Counted from the stretch's first letter, positions 25,767-34,344 are shown. The stretch is 64,000 nucleotides of DNA from Chloroflexota bacterium (GCA_026710655.1 JAPOQN010000001.1:124001-188000), one strand, 5' to 3'. Program-made: numbers and translations. Notes: generated from the sequence alone by a model not told the origin.

Positions 25767-26729
25767 CTAGCGCGTGGTTGGCGGCTGTGGCGGAGCCGGG
25801 TTCGTTACCTCGGCACCGATCACCCGCGGGAAAACCCGCTCCAGCGAGGCCAGGTCCCAGCCCCCCTCGCGGTGGATGGTCGCCTGCTTCGTTGGCATCG
25901 TCATCAGCGACACTTCGTCGCCGCCCACCACGAAGTCGCGGCCGTTCACGTTGGATGCCGCGTCCGTGCAGAGATAGACCACGAGCGGGGCCACCATCTC
26001 GGGCGCCTGCGCGTCCATCCCCGACATGGCCTGTTCCGCGCCCGTGTCGCCGCTACCGCCACCGCTGTCGCCGCCCTGTCGCGAGGCGCGAGCACGCTGC
26101 ATCGCCTCGCGCAGCTCGGGGGAGAGCGTCAGCCGCGTGCCCGCCCGTGGACGGATGGCGTTCGCCGTCACCCCGTACCGGCCCAGGTCGAGCGCGAGGG
26201 TGCGTGTCAGCCCCACGATCCCTTCCTTCGCGGCCGCGTAGTTCGCCTGCCCCATGTTCCCCAGCCCCGACTCGGAACCCGTGTTCACGATGCGCCCCGA
26301 ACGCTGCTGCCGGAAGACGATGCTTGCGTGCTTGGTCGTCGTGAAGTGCCCCTTCAGGTGCACGGCGATGACCGAATCCCACTCCGCCTCCGTCATGTTG
26401 AAGACCATCCGGTCGCGCAGGATGCCTGCGTTGTTGATAAGGATGTCGAGCCGCCCGAAGTTGTCGAGGGCTGTCTGCACGATGCGCTCGCCGCCCTCCA
26501 TCGTGGCTACCGAGTCGTAGTTGGCGACAGCTTCGCCGCCCGCGGCCACGATCTCCGTCACAACCTGGTCGGCGGGCGACGCATCCGCCCCCTCGCCCGC
26601 TTCGGAACCGCCGAGGTCGTTCACCACGACCTTCGCGCCTTCCTCCGCCAGCAGCAATGCTTCACCGCGCCCAATCCCGCGCCCCGCGCCCGTCACAATC
26701 GCGACCCTTCCTTCGAGCCTTCCCGCCAT
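25767..26729 (-). CDS. SDR family NAD(P)-dependent oxidoreductase, long form
   Basis: 320 residues. Rossmann motif VTGAGRGIGRGEALLLAEEG (about 12-31), NNAG at about 95-98 (INNAGILRDRMVFNM), and catalytic Ser/Tyr/Lys in GSESGLGNMGQANYAAAKEG. It is longer than usual SDRs because of a Gly/Ser-rich insert (about 200-225) and a 60-residue tail ending in a Pro-rich stretch. The same architecture occurs in the SDR at 32387-33358, so the two are paralogues, resembling the 3-hydroxyacyl-CoA dehydrogenase type of multifunctional beta-oxidation enzymes. ATG 26729 follows GAGGGAGTG. Confidence 0.92.
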   Translation of the reverse strand: MAGRLEGRVAIVTGAGRGIGRGEALLLAEEGAKVVVNDLGGSEAGEGADASPADQVVTEIVAAGGEAVANYDSVATMEGGERIVQTALDNFGRLDILINNAGILRDRMVFNMTEAEWDSVIAVHLKGHFTTTKHASIVFRQQRSGRIVNTGSESGLGNMGQANYAAAKEGIVGLTRTLALDLGRYGVTANAIRPRAGTRLTLSPELREAMQRARASRQGGDSGGGSGDTGAEQAMSGMDAQAPEMVAPLVVYLCTDAASNVNGRDFVVGGDEVSLMTMPTKQATIHREGGWDLASLERVFPRVIGAEVTNPAPPQPPTTR

Positions 26730-26754
26730 CTGTCACTCCCTCGTGCACAAACAT

Positions 26755-26771
26755 CCCGCCGTCACGGCGGG
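26755..26771 (-). terminator. Hairpin between pth and the SDR gene
   Basis: CCCGCCG, loop of 3, CGGCGGG: perfect 7-base stem just after pth on the minus strand, followed only by ATGTTTG, so a weak terminator at best. It could also act in the SDR leader. Confidence 0.4.
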
Positions 26772-26798
26772 CCGGGAGCGAATCTACACCGCTACCGG

Positions 26799-27455
26799 TT
26801 ACCCGTCAGGCCCGTCCCCGGCGCCCCGCCGGTTGAAACGCGAGCTGGCTCGCTCCACGCCCTCCGCCACGATCGCTTCGACCGCGTCCGCCGCATAGCG
26901 GGTGGTCTCCTCCAGGGTCGTCCGCTCCGCCCCCACCGGGTCGGCGAGCACGTAGTTGGCCACGAGATCGGGGTCGCGCGTTGGCTCGTCCCCGTCCAGT
27001 GGTCTGCCGATACCGATGCGCACCCGCGCGAACTCCGCTCCAGCCTCCGCGATGATCGACTTCAGCCCGTTATGGCCGCCCGCGCCTCCCCCCTCCCGCA
27101 GCCGCACCGCCCCCAGGGGCAGGTCGAGCTCGTCGAACACCACGATCGTGCGCTCCAGCGGCGCGCCGCTCGTTCGCAGCGCCTGCGCCACCGCCCGCCC
27201 GCTCTCGTTGACGTACGTGCGCGGCCGCACCAGCGCGACCCGCGCTCCCGCCAGCTCCCCGTACCCGATTCGGATTGAGCGACCCTCGGCCTTCAGCTTC
27301 GCCCCTGCCCGGCGCGCAAGCTCGTTCACTGTCCAGGCGCCGGCGTTGTGCCGGTTGCGGCTGTACTGCTCACCGGGGTTCCCCAGGCCCACGACCAGCC
27401 AGGCGGCTGGTTCCGCCGGTTTCCGTCGTAACCGCAGGGCCCTTCGCAGCCGCAT
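26799..27455 (-). CDS. pth: Peptidyl-tRNA hydrolase
   Basis: 218 residues. Family signatures: WLVVGLGNPGEQYSRNRHNAG (catalytic His36 in NRHNAG), RTYVNESGRAV, FDELDLPLG with the catalytic Asp, and GGHNGLKSI. It frees tRNA from peptidyl-tRNAs that drop off ribosomes. An N-terminal basic extension of about 17 residues and a C-terminal tail are longer than in E. coli. ATG 27455 is preceded by GGGGAAGG. Divergent from the PHP gene across 73 bases. Confidence 0.96.
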   Translation of the reverse strand: MRLRRALRLRRKPAEPAAWLVVGLGNPGEQYSRNRHNAGAWTVNELARRAGAKLKAEGRSIRIGYGELAGARVALVRPRTYVNESGRAVAQALRTSGAPLERTIVVFDELDLPLGAVRLREGGGAGGHNGLKSIIAEAGAEFARVRIGIGRPLDGDEPTRDPDLVANYVLADPVGAERTTLEETTRYAADAVEAIVAEGVERASSRFNRRGAGDGPDG

Positions 27456-27511
27456 CGCCTTCCCCGCGCTGTCCGCGCATTCCCTACGCTAAGCGAAACC
27501 GCCGAACGTGG

Positions 27512-27517
27512 TAGAGT
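27512..27517 (+). promoter_or_regulatory. -10 element of the PHP gene
   Basis: TAGAGT, 11 bases before ATG 27529, implying a leader of only a few bases. Confidence 0.4.
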
Positions 27518-27528
27518 CACGCGCGGCC

Positions 27529-28203
27529 ATGCTCATCGACCTCCACTCCCATACTTGGCCCAAGTCCCACGACAGCGTCCTCAACCCCGAGGACCTCATC
27601 GTGCGGGCGAAGAACGCCGGCCTCGACGCCATCTGCTTCACTGAGCACGACACCGTCTGGGACCAGCGAGAGGTAGAGGAGCTGCGGGCAAAGCACGACT
27701 TCCTCGTCCTCGCCGGCGTCGAGATCAGCACCGACGACGGCCACATCCTCGCGTTCGGCATCGACCGCTACGTCTTCGGCATGCACCGCGCCCCCGAGCT
27801 CGCCAACTACGTCGAGCAGGGCGGCGGGGTCATGGTCGCGGCCCACCCCTATCGCCGCCAGATGCCCTGGTTTACCAGCAGCGAGGACAAGTACGAGGCC
27901 GCCCTCGAGAAGGCCGGCCGCAATCCCGCCTACGAGTTCTGTGACGCACTCGAAACCCTGAACGGGCGTGGCAGCGATAAGGAGAACGAATTCTCCCGCC
28001 GCCTCAGTGAGCGCCTCGAGATGCCCGGCACTGCCGGCACCGACTCCCACGCCATCAGCGACATCGGCAAGTGCGCCACCCATTTCGAGCGCGACATCGA
28101 GGACGAGCGCCAGCTCATCGAAGAGATTAAGGCTGGCCGCTTCTACTCCGTCGACCTCCGCACGGGCGACCCGGTGCCCTTCGCCGCCGCCCTCGAGGGC
28201 TAG
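27529..28203 (+). CDS. PHP domain-containing metal-dependent hydrolase
   Basis: 224 residues with the PHP metal-binding set: LIDLHSHTW (residues 2-10), FTEHDT (about 36-41), GVEIST (about 64-69), AAHPYR (about 104-109) and a terminal GTDSHA. Family members include phosphoesterases such as histidinol phosphatase and the proofreading domains of polymerases; this stand-alone form is probably a phosphatase or 5'-3' exonuclease-like enzyme. ATG 27529 is chosen over the GTG at 27508; a TAGAGT hexamer ends 11 bases before it, so any leader is very short. Confidence 0.88.
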   Translation: MLIDLHSHTWPKSHDSVLNPEDLIVRAKNAGLDAICFTEHDTVWDQREVEELRAKHDFLVLAGVEISTDDGHILAFGIDRYVFGMHRAPELANYVEQGGGVMVAAHPYRRQMPWFTSSEDKYEAALEKAGRNPAYEFCDALETLNGRGSDKENEFSRRLSERLEMPGTAGTDSHAISDIGKCATHFERDIEDERQLIEEIKAGRFYSVDLRTGDPVPFAAALEG

Positions 28204-28309
28204 CTCCGCTGTCTCCGATTGCGCCTCGCTTCACACATACCGGATCGGGTTGTACTATGCCCAAGGCCGCTGAAGGTGGCCCAAAGTCACTGCCGAGAGG
28301 ATCCAGAGC

Positions 28310-28597
28310 ATGACCTACGTCATTACGACGCCGTGTATCGATGTCCAGGACCAGTCCTGCGTCGAGGTCTGTCCAGTCGACTGCATCTACTTTGATGAAG
28401 ACGGCGACCGCATGCTCTACATCCAGCCAGACGAGTGCATCGATTGCGGCGCTTGCGAGCCCGCATGCCCGGTGACCGCGATCTTCGCCGAGGACGATGT
28501 CCCCGAGGAAGAGACCGAGTACACCGCCCTCAATGCGCAGTGGTTCGAGGACAAGGACGCCGTTCGCAACCGCGTCAACGAGCTAAAGCCCGCCTGA
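28310..28597 (+). CDS. 7Fe ferredoxin (3Fe-4S / 4Fe-4S)
   Basis: 95-residue soluble ferredoxin. Cysteines at 9, 17, 21 and 25 (PCIDVQDQSCVEVCPVDC) and at 43, 46, 49 and 53 (CIDCGACEPAC) give the pattern of FdxA-type seven-iron ferredoxins. The acidic DDVPEEETEY segment after the clusters is typical of this group. It carries electrons at low potential to enzymes not visible here. ATG 28310 follows a GAGAGGATC ribosome site; a -10-like TACTAT about 50 bases upstream is the likely promoter. Confidence 0.95.
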   Translation: MTYVITTPCIDVQDQSCVEVCPVDCIYFDEDGDRMLYIQPDECIDCGACEPACPVTAIFAEDDVPEEETEYTALNAQWFEDKDAVRNRVNELKPA

Positions 28598-28669
28598 CCC
28601 AACCCCCGGTTCCGCTCCCCGGTCAGTGAGCGCGCAGGCGCGTATCAAGCGCGTCGCCCAGGAGGCGCC

Positions 28670-29353
28670 ATGCCAGACCGACTCACCCTTTCCGCAACCA
28701 ACCGCACCGTGCTCGGCAAGAAGGTCAAGCACCTTCGCCGCGAAGGTGTCCTGCCGGCCAACGTCTACGGCCGCGGCGTCGAGTCGACCGCGATCCAGCT
28801 CGATGGCCGCGATTTCCGCCGCGCCGTCCGCCAGGCCGGTATCCGCAGCATGTTCGAGCTTGCCATCGACGGCGAGCAGGAATCCCGCCACGTCCTCGTG
28901 CGCGCCCTCGACCGCGAGGGTGGCACCGGCGACCCCATCCACGTCGACTTTTACCAGGTCGACCTGAACCGCCCCATCCAGACCACCACTGCCATCCGCC
29001 TCACCGGGGTTGCCCCCGCCGTGATGGACCTCGGCGGCACGCTCCTGCAGAACCTCGAGACCATCGCCATCCGCTGCCTCCCCCTCGACATCCCCGATGC
29101 CATCGAGCTCGATGTCAGCTCGCTCGAGACTTTCGAGCTGAGCCTCAACGTGGGCGACCTCGACGTGCCTGAGGGTGTCGAGGTGCTGGTCGCCTCCGAT
29201 ATCGGTGTCGCCACCGTTGATGCCCCGCGCCTCACCATCGAAGGGGAAGATGAAGGCGGCGAGGACGAGGAGTTCGAAGGCGAAGAAGGCGAAGGCGAGG
29301 AAGGCGAGGAAGGCGCCGAGTCCCCTGCGGAAGGGGCCGACGCCGAGGCCTAG
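28670..29353 (+). CDS. rplY: 50S ribosomal protein L25 / general stress protein Ctc
   Basis: 227 residues: the L25 5S-rRNA-binding domain (about 1-95, starting LTLSATNRTVLGKKVKHLRREG), a TL5-type C-terminal beta domain (about 100-190), and a 37-residue, almost purely acidic Glu/Gly tail. The tail is encoded by an imperfect GAAGGCGA-type repeat at about 29268-29330. The start at ATG 28670 has a strong AGGAGG six bases upstream. The 72-base gap after ferredoxin holds GC-rich partial repeats but no clear terminator. The next gene follows after 9 bases. Confidence 0.95.
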   Translation: MPDRLTLSATNRTVLGKKVKHLRREGVLPANVYGRGVESTAIQLDGRDFRRAVRQAGIRSMFELAIDGEQESRHVLVRALDREGGTGDPIHVDFYQVDLNRPIQTTTAIRLTGVAPAVMDLGGTLLQNLETIAIRCLPLDIPDAIELDVSSLETFELSLNVGDLDVPEGVEVLVASDIGVATVDAPRLTIEGEDEGGEDEEFEGEEGEGEEGEEGAESPAEGADAEA

Positions 29354-29362
29354 CGCCCCGCC

Positions 29363-30325
29363 GTGCCGGACCGCCTCTACCCCTCCGACCCGAGCGAAGC
29401 CGCCCTGCTCCTGTTCCTCGACTGGTTCGGGCATCGCTATGCCCGCAGCACGAGCGTCACCGAGCGCTCCCCCGAGGGCGAGGCCCTGCGCGGCGCTCGC
29501 ATCCAGGTCGGGCGCCGCTGGGAGCTCTCCTGCACGCTCCTCAACTCCGTCCACGCCGATGCGGACCTGCCCTTCGAGGCCGCCCGCGCTGCGGTCGAGC
29601 AGCGCCTCGATATCGAGGGGCTTCCTTACGCGCTCTGGCTGCCGCGTGGCGCCAAACTACCCACGGGCGAGCCGGGGCTGAGCCAGCTCGCCCTCGCCGC
29701 CCAGGAAGCCCGGCCAGTCGATGGCGATCGGCTGGAGCTCCGCCGCCCTGTCACCCTCTACCTTCGCCGCACCAGCCTGGATGGCTCTGTCGTCACCGTT
29801 CTCGGAGGCCTCGCTCCCCTCTGGGCGCAGTTCACCAACCGGGTTGCCGGCTCCTTCCAACTCAACGCCCAGGACCTGCACCGCCTGCCCGAGTCCGAAG
29901 AGGAGCGCAGCGACCTCATCGAGCGCGTCGTCCTCGCCGCGGGCCAGCCTGATGTCGACGACTCCTGCGTCGTCCCCGCCGACGACGTCTGGACCGCGAA
30001 CCGCCTCCCGGGCGACCGCGCCCACGTCATCGGCTCGCCCGTCGCCGAGGGCGACGAGGCCAGCGCCGCCCTGCGCCGGTCGCTTCGCAAGCTCCTGCGC
30101 GAGGCGCAGGGCGCTCCCGCCGCCCCCGCCGATGCCCGTGCCCTTGTCATCCTCGCCGCCGCCACCGAGCTCGCCGGCGAGAAGGTCTCGCTGACACTGC
30201 GCGGCATGGACCCCACCCTCTACTCGGGCTACGACCTGATCGCCGTCGTCGCCGACGGCCAGGTCCGCGTGGTCCTCGACCCCCGCGCCGGCGCCCTCCC
30301 CTGGGACGCCCCCCTGCCCAGCTAG
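29363..30325 (+). CDS. Conserved-looking protein of unknown function
   Basis: 320 residues starting at GTG 29363, nine bases after rplY, so probably in its transcript. I do not recognise a domain. It begins PDRLYPSDPSEAALLLFLDWFGHRYARS; there is no signal peptide or membrane helix. The middle has alternating hydrophobic strands (LELRRPVTLYLRR, GSVVTVLGGLAPLWAQF) and the C-terminus ends in two strands (YDLIAVVADGQVRVVLDP), which suggests an alpha/beta globular protein. Codon use matches neighbours. The stop is inside a CTAG shared with the convergent small gene. Confidence 0.65.
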   Translation: MPDRLYPSDPSEAALLLFLDWFGHRYARSTSVTERSPEGEALRGARIQVGRRWELSCTLLNSVHADADLPFEAARAAVEQRLDIEGLPYALWLPRGAKLPTGEPGLSQLALAAQEARPVDGDRLELRRPVTLYLRRTSLDGSVVTVLGGLAPLWAQFTNRVAGSFQLNAQDLHRLPESEEERSDLIERVVLAAGQPDVDDSCVVPADDVWTANRLPGDRAHVIGSPVAEGDEASAALRRSLRKLLREAQGAPAAPADARALVILAAATELAGEKVSLTLRGMDPTLYSGYDLIAVVADGQVRVVLDPRAGALPWDAPLPS

Positions 30326-30543
30326 GCGAAGAGCGGCCCGCCCGGGTCCAGCACCTCGCCCCCGACCCCGATAACGCTCGGGCGCTCCTCGCAGTACCCC
30401 TCGTTCTCGCACTTATCGAACACGAACGCGTCCTTCGCCTTGTCGAAGCTGATCGTCCAGCTCCCCAGCACGTGGCTCTCCTGTCCGCGCTCGTTCTCGC
30501 GCTCCAGGATCTCGATGAGGGCGGCGATCTGCTTGTTTCCCAT
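30322..30543 (-). CDS. Small hypothetical protein
   Basis: 73 residues: an N-terminal helix (QIAALIEILERENERG) followed by short strands (VLGSWTISFDKAKDAFVF) and a Cys pair (DKCENEGYCEE). CGGAGCG precedes ATG 30543, and the stop overlaps the convergent gene in CTAG, the same arrangement as five other pairs here, which supports it being real. No function is recognised. Confidence 0.6.
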   Translation of the reverse strand: MGNKQIAALIEILERENERGQESHVLGSWTISFDKAKDAFVFDKCENEGYCEERPSVIGVGGEVLDPGGPLFA

Positions 30544-30648
30544 GGCTGCGCTCCGTCTGCTTCGCCCGCAGGGGCGGTGGTGGTTCGATGCCCCTCCATC
30601 GTAGCGCCTCGCCGGCGTCTCAAGCCCGTCCCTTTACGCCGCCCTCCG

Positions 30649-30654
30649 TAGAAT
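30649..30654 (+). promoter_or_regulatory. -10 element, leaderless promoter of the 2-hydroxyacid dehydrogenase gene
   Basis: TAGAAT with an 8-base gap to GTG 30663. Confidence 0.5.
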
Positions 30655-30662
30655 CGATTTCC

Positions 30663-31649
30663 GTGGGCTACGTCTTCGTCACACGACGCGTACCGGGCCG
30701 GGCTGTCGACCTCCTGCGGGAAGCCGGGCACGACGTGACCGTCTGGCCCGAGGACCTGCCCCCTTCCCCCACCGCCCTCCGCGACAACCTCCTCGAGGCG
30801 GATGCCGCCCTCACCCTGGTCACCGATCCGGTTGGCCCCGACCTCCTCGCCGCTGCCCCGCGACTGCGCGTCGTCGCGAACATGGCCGTCGGCTACGACA
30901 ACCTCGATGCCGAGGCTGCCGCGGCCGCCGGTGTCTGGGCCACGAACACGCCCGGCGTCCTCCACGAGACCACCGCCGACCTCGCCTTTGCCCTCCTCCT
31001 CGCCGCCGCCCGCAACCTTGTCCTCAGCGACCGCGACACCCGCGATGGCGGCTGGGTAACGTGGTCACCGACCGCCTTCCTCGGGCATGACCCGTACGGC
31101 TCCACCCTCGGCATCGTCGGCCTTGGCGAGATCGGCCGCGCGGTCGCGCGCTGCGCCGCGGGTTTCGGCATGACCGTACTGGCAGCCACCCGCACCCCTC
31201 GCACCGAGGTCGAGCGCGAGCTCGGCGTCGAGCGCGTCCCCCTGCCCGAGCTGCTCGCGCGCTCCGACTTCGTCAGCATCCACGTGCCCTACGGCCCGGA
31301 GACCGAGGGCCTCATGGGCGCGGCCGAGTTCGCCGCGATGAAGGAGACCGCGATCCTCGTGAACACCGCCCGTGGCGGCGTGGTCGACCAGGATGCGCTG
31401 GTCAGGGCGCTGCGGGCGGGCGCTATTGGCGGCGCCGCCCTCGACGTCACCGTGCCCGAGCCCCTTCCCCTCGACCACCCCCTGTACGGCTTCCCAAACG
31501 TCACCATCACGCCGCACATCGGCAGCGCCAGCCACGCCACCCGCGCCCGCATGGCCGAGATGGCCGCCCGCAACATCATCGCCGTCCTCGCGGGCGAAGA
31601 GCCCCCCAATCCCGTCAATCGCCCACCCGCTCCGCGTCCCCCCGCTTGA
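30663..31649 (+). CDS. D-2-hydroxyacid dehydrogenase (glyoxylate/hydroxypyruvate reductase type)
   Basis: 328 residues. NAD(P)-binding GIVGLGEIGRAVA (about 155-167), catalytic Arg in VNTARGGVVD, the Glu in DVTVPEPLP and the His in TPHIGSAS form the usual active site. Closest in style to GyaR-like reductases of glyoxylate or hydroxypyruvate. GTG 30663 is used because VFVTRRVPGRAV matches the family N-terminus and a -10 hexamer is 8 bases upstream; an in-frame ATG 75 bases earlier would precede the promoter. The OPRT-like gene follows on the same strand. Confidence 0.92.
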   Translation: MGYVFVTRRVPGRAVDLLREAGHDVTVWPEDLPPSPTALRDNLLEADAALTLVTDPVGPDLLAAAPRLRVVANMAVGYDNLDAEAAAAAGVWATNTPGVLHETTADLAFALLLAAARNLVLSDRDTRDGGWVTWSPTAFLGHDPYGSTLGIVGLGEIGRAVARCAAGFGMTVLAATRTPRTEVERELGVERVPLPELLARSDFVSIHVPYGPETEGLMGAAEFAAMKETAILVNTARGGVVDQDALVRALRAGAIGGAALDVTVPEPLPLDHPLYGFPNVTITPHIGSASHATRARMAEMAARNIIAVLAGEEPPNPVNRPPAPRPPA

Positions 31650-31722
31650 CACTGCCCGCGCTGTCGCGGAGAACTGGAACGGCACTCCGCTTCGGAGCGC
31701 GAATTCCGGGGAGGCCCCTGCC

Positions 31723-32367
31723 CTGAGCGACGAACCCGCCACCGAAAACCTCTGGCTGGCCGAAGAGCTCTGGGAGCTCGGCGCCGTCGAGTTCGGCAAC
31801 TACACGATGGGCCGCACGACGGTCGATTCGCCCATTTACATAAACCTGCGCAAGCTCATCAGCAGTCCGCGCGCCCTCCAGCGCTGCGCCGACATCATCC
31901 GCCTCAAGCTCGAGGCGCTCGTCTCCATGCGCCACCCCCAGGTCCAGCCCTTCACCCTCGTGGCCGGCGTCCCCTTCGGCGGATTGCACGTCGCGACTGC
32001 CTTCTCGCTGCACGTCAACACGCCGATGATCTACATCCACCCCCCCGGCACGCCCAAGGCCGACCTGATCGAAGGCAACTACGTGCGCGGCCAGTCCTGC
32101 CTCATCATCGACGACCTCATCACCGGCGGCGGCAGCATCCTCCAGACCGCGGGCGCGCTCAGGGAGGAGGGCCTCGTCTCACACGACGCAGTCACCCTCA
32201 TCGACCGTCAGGAAGGGGGCCGCGCCGCCCTCAAGGCGATGGGCATCAACCTCGTCAGCATCCTCACGCTCGACCAGATCGCGACCTACCTGCGCTATTC
32301 CGGCCGCATCGAGGCGTCCGACTACGAGCGCGTCGTGCGCTACATCCAGTCCAGCCAGGACGACTAG
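31723..32367 (+). CDS. Orotate phosphoribosyltransferase family protein (UMP-synthase type)
   Basis: About 214 residues. The PRPP-binding loop is CLIIDDLITGGGS, preceded by FGNYTMGRTTVDSPIYINLRKL and VAGVPFGG, and the C-terminus has TLDQIATYLRYSGRI, as in OPRT domains of UMP synthases. No ATG fits: the best start is CTG 31723, 8 bases after a perfect GGGGAGG (31708-31714); readings that start further upstream would overlap the preceding gene. A second, different OPRT (pyrE) lies at 38581, so this one may have another substrate or be a paralogue for salvage. The start is uncertain. Confidence 0.8.
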   Translation: MSDEPATENLWLAEELWELGAVEFGNYTMGRTTVDSPIYINLRKLISSPRALQRCADIIRLKLEALVSMRHPQVQPFTLVAGVPFGGLHVATAFSLHVNTPMIYIHPPGTPKADLIEGNYVRGQSCLIIDDLITGGGSILQTAGALREEGLVSHDAVTLIDRQEGGRAALKAMGINLVSILTLDQIATYLRYSGRIEASDYERVVRYIQSSQDD

Positions 32368-32386
32368 GCGCGCTCCGGAGTCAGTC

Positions 32387-33358
32387 TTAGTCCCGCCCCG
32401 GGATCTCCAGCTCGGCCGGTGGCGGCGCCGGGTTGCCGATGCCCGCCATCAGCTGCGCCGGTACGACCGACCGCAACTCGTCGAGCGTCCACATGTCGTC
32501 CTTGTAGATCGTCCGCAGCGGCGGATAGATTTCGTTCAGCAGACCCACCTGCCCGCCGGCCACGGAGAAGATCTTGCCGTTGATGTTCCACGCCTCGTCC
32601 AGGAGCAGGTAGACCGTCATCGGCGCCACCATCTCCGGCCCTCGCATGCCCGAGGACTGCGCCGCCTGGCGCTGCGCATCCGCGGCCCGGCCCCCTGCCT
32701 GCGTCATGCCCCGCTGTTGCCGTATCTGCCGCGCAGTGTCCGGCACCGTCGCCGTCAGCCGTGTGGCCGCCCCCGGCGCGATCGCGTTCACCGTCACCCC
32801 GTACCGCCCCAGGTCGCGAGCGGCCACGCGCGTCAGGCCGGCCACGCCCGCCTTCGCCGCGCCGTAGTTCGCCTGGCCCGAGTTGCCCTGCAGTCCCGAT
32901 ACCGAGGAGTAGTTGATGATCCTGCCGTATCGCTGCTGCCGGAACACCACCGCCGCCGGCTTGGTCGTCGTGAAGTGCCCCTTCAGGTCGATGCGGATGA
33001 CGTCGTCCCACTCGTCCTCGGTCATGTTGAAGACCATGCGGTCCCGCAGGATCGCCGCGAAGTTGATCAGGCCGTCGAGCTTCCCGTAGGCGTCCAGCGC
33101 CGTTTGGATGACGCTCTCGCCGCCCTCCATCGAGGAGACATCGGCGAAGTTCGCCGTCGCCTCGCCGCCCGCGTCCTTGATCTCGGCGACCACCTGCGCC
33201 GCCGGACCGTCGTCGTGCCCGCTCCCGTCGGGATTCACCCCGGGGTCGTTCACGATGACGCGCGCCCCTTCGGATGCGGCCAGCAGTGCGCTTGCGCGCC
33301 CGATCCCCCGCCCCGCCCCCGTCATCGCGACGACGCGGCCTTCAAGCAGATTCGCCAT
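32387..33358 (-). CDS. SDR family oxidoreductase, paralogue of the 25767 gene
   Basis: 323 residues. MTGAGRGIGRASALLAASEG (Rossmann), INFAAILRDRMVFNM, and catalytic Ser/Tyr/Lys in YSSVSGLQGNSGQANYGAAKAG. It shares the Gln/Ala-rich insert (about 200-225) and long C-terminal tail with the SDR at 25767-26729. Last gene of a three-gene minus-strand operon with two hotdog hydratases, which strongly suggests it oxidises the 3-hydroxyacyl-CoA they make, a beta-oxidation-like module. Ten bases separate it from the upstream gene. Confidence 0.92.
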   Translation of the reverse strand: MANLLEGRVVAMTGAGRGIGRASALLAASEGARVIVNDPGVNPDGSGHDDGPAAQVVAEIKDAGGEATANFADVSSMEGGESVIQTALDAYGKLDGLINFAAILRDRMVFNMTEDEWDDVIRIDLKGHFTTTKPAAVVFRQQRYGRIINYSSVSGLQGNSGQANYGAAKAGVAGLTRVAARDLGRYGVTVNAIAPGAATRLTATVPDTARQIRQQRGMTQAGGRAADAQRQAAQSSGMRGPEMVAPMTVYLLLDEAWNINGKIFSVAGGQVGLLNEIYPPLRTIYKDDMWTLDELRSVVPAQLMAGIGNPAPPPAELEIPGRD

Positions 33359-33368
33359 GGGTTCGCTC

Positions 33369-33785
33369 CTACGGCAGTTGGACGGTTGCGTTACCCGGCG
33401 AGGTCCTGGCCCCGGCCGGGTTCTCCGTCCAGATCTCGAGGTCGACGAGCTTCTCGCCGTTTTCTTCGTACTTGCGCGTCACTACGCCCTTGCAGTGGAT
33501 GTCCTCGTCGGGGAAATCCATGCCGCGGTAGCTGCAGCCAACGCGCTTCACCCGGCCCTCGTTGCCCACCCAGTCGTGGAGCAGCTGCCCGAGGAAGGCG
33601 TGCTTGAGCGCGCCGTGCACGATGATGTTCTCGAGGCCCGTGGCCCGCGCGAAGTTGTGGTCGTAGTGGATCTGGTAGAAGTCGCCCGAGCCTGCCGCCC
33701 AGTAGACCAGCTGCTGCGTGCTGCAGTTCTTCTCCAGGGTCGGGATCTCCATCCCTTCCTGAACGTCGTCCCAGGATGCGCCCAT
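33369..33785 (-). CDS. MaoC-like hotdog dehydratase subunit
   Basis: 138 residues of hotdog fold. The hydratase catalytic pair is in SGDFYQIHYDHNFA (Asp and His spaced as in (R)-specific enoyl-CoA hydratases), followed by IIVHGALKHAF. It lies between the FAS1-like hydratase gene (10 bases upstream) and the SDR (10 bases downstream). The two hotdog proteins probably form one heteromeric enzyme, as in other split hydratases. Substrate chain unknown. Confidence 0.85.
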   Translation of the reverse strand: MGASWDDVQEGMEIPTLEKNCSTQQLVYWAAGSGDFYQIHYDHNFARATGLENIIVHGALKHAFLGQLLHDWVGNEGRVKRVGCSYRGMDFPDEDIHCKGVVTRKYEENGEKLVDLEIWTENPAGARTSPGNATVQLP

Positions 33786-33795
33786 TGCTTTCCTC

Positions 33796-34281
33796 CTAGT
33801 ACCGAATGCCCGTGCCGGTCATGATCGCGACAACCTTGCCGCTCTCGTTCCGGTACGTCGTCTTGGTTGTGGTGATCAGCATCTCGCCGAGCCGTCCCTG
33901 GCGCTCCTCGATTGACGAAATCCCGCTCGTCGAGGTCAGAACGTCGCCCGCGCAGATGTCGGCCAGGTACTCGATGTCCGTGCCGCCGTTCAGCACACGC
34001 TTCAGCGGCCGGCTCGGCTCCATCATCGCCTGTTGCCGGACGCCGCGCCGGTTCGGGTCGAAGACTGGCGTGCCCAGGTAGCCCGGGGGCGCCGGCAGGC
34101 TCCGGTAGCCCGCTGCCTGCGCCGCCGCCTCGTCGTAGTAGACCGGGTCGCTGTACCCCACGGCTCGCGCGAACATGCGCACGGACGTCTTGTCGATCTC
34201 CAGCGTCGTCGGCTCGGACTCCTTGCCGATCGCTGCTCGCATTTCGTCCGTGATCAACGATTCTTGCGTCTCGTCGCTCAT
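33796..34281 (-). CDS. FAS1-like (MaoC N-terminal) dehydratase-domain protein
   Basis: 161 residues of hotdog fold with RMFARAVGYSDPVYYDEAAAQAAGYRSLPAPPGYLGTPVF, the signature of the non-catalytic N-terminal half of MaoC-type dehydratases, here a separate gene. ATG 34281 is preceded by a perfect AAGGAGG, so the longer open frame upstream is not used. First gene of the operon with the MaoC-like subunit and the SDR. Confidence 0.85.
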   Translation of the reverse strand: MSDETQESLITDEMRAAIGKESEPTTLEIDKTSVRMFARAVGYSDPVYYDEAAAQAAGYRSLPAPPGYLGTPVFDPNRRGVRQQAMMEPSRPLKRVLNGGTDIEYLADICAGDVLTSTSGISSIEERQGRLGEMLITTTKTTYRNESGKVVAIMTGTGIRY

Positions 34282-34306
34282 ACCGCCTCCTTGATTAACG
34301 CGGTGA

Positions 34307-34312
34307 ACGATA
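34307..34312 (-). promoter_or_regulatory. -10 element of the hydratase-SDR operon
   Basis: TATCGT on the minus strand, 25 bases before ATG 34281; the leader contains AAGGAGG. Confidence 0.45.
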
Positions 34313-34344
34313 GACCAGCCCGTTCGGGGCGTAAACCGGCGCGC

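Noticed and set aside
26730-26798. Strong attachment-site or insertion boundary suspected around the hairpin after pth
   Set aside because: Only a 7-base hairpin, no direct repeats, integrase or tRNA gene nearby.
29268-29330. GAAGGCGA-type direct repeats
   Set aside because: They encode the acidic Glu/Gly tail of ribosomal protein L25; not a satellite or CRISPR.
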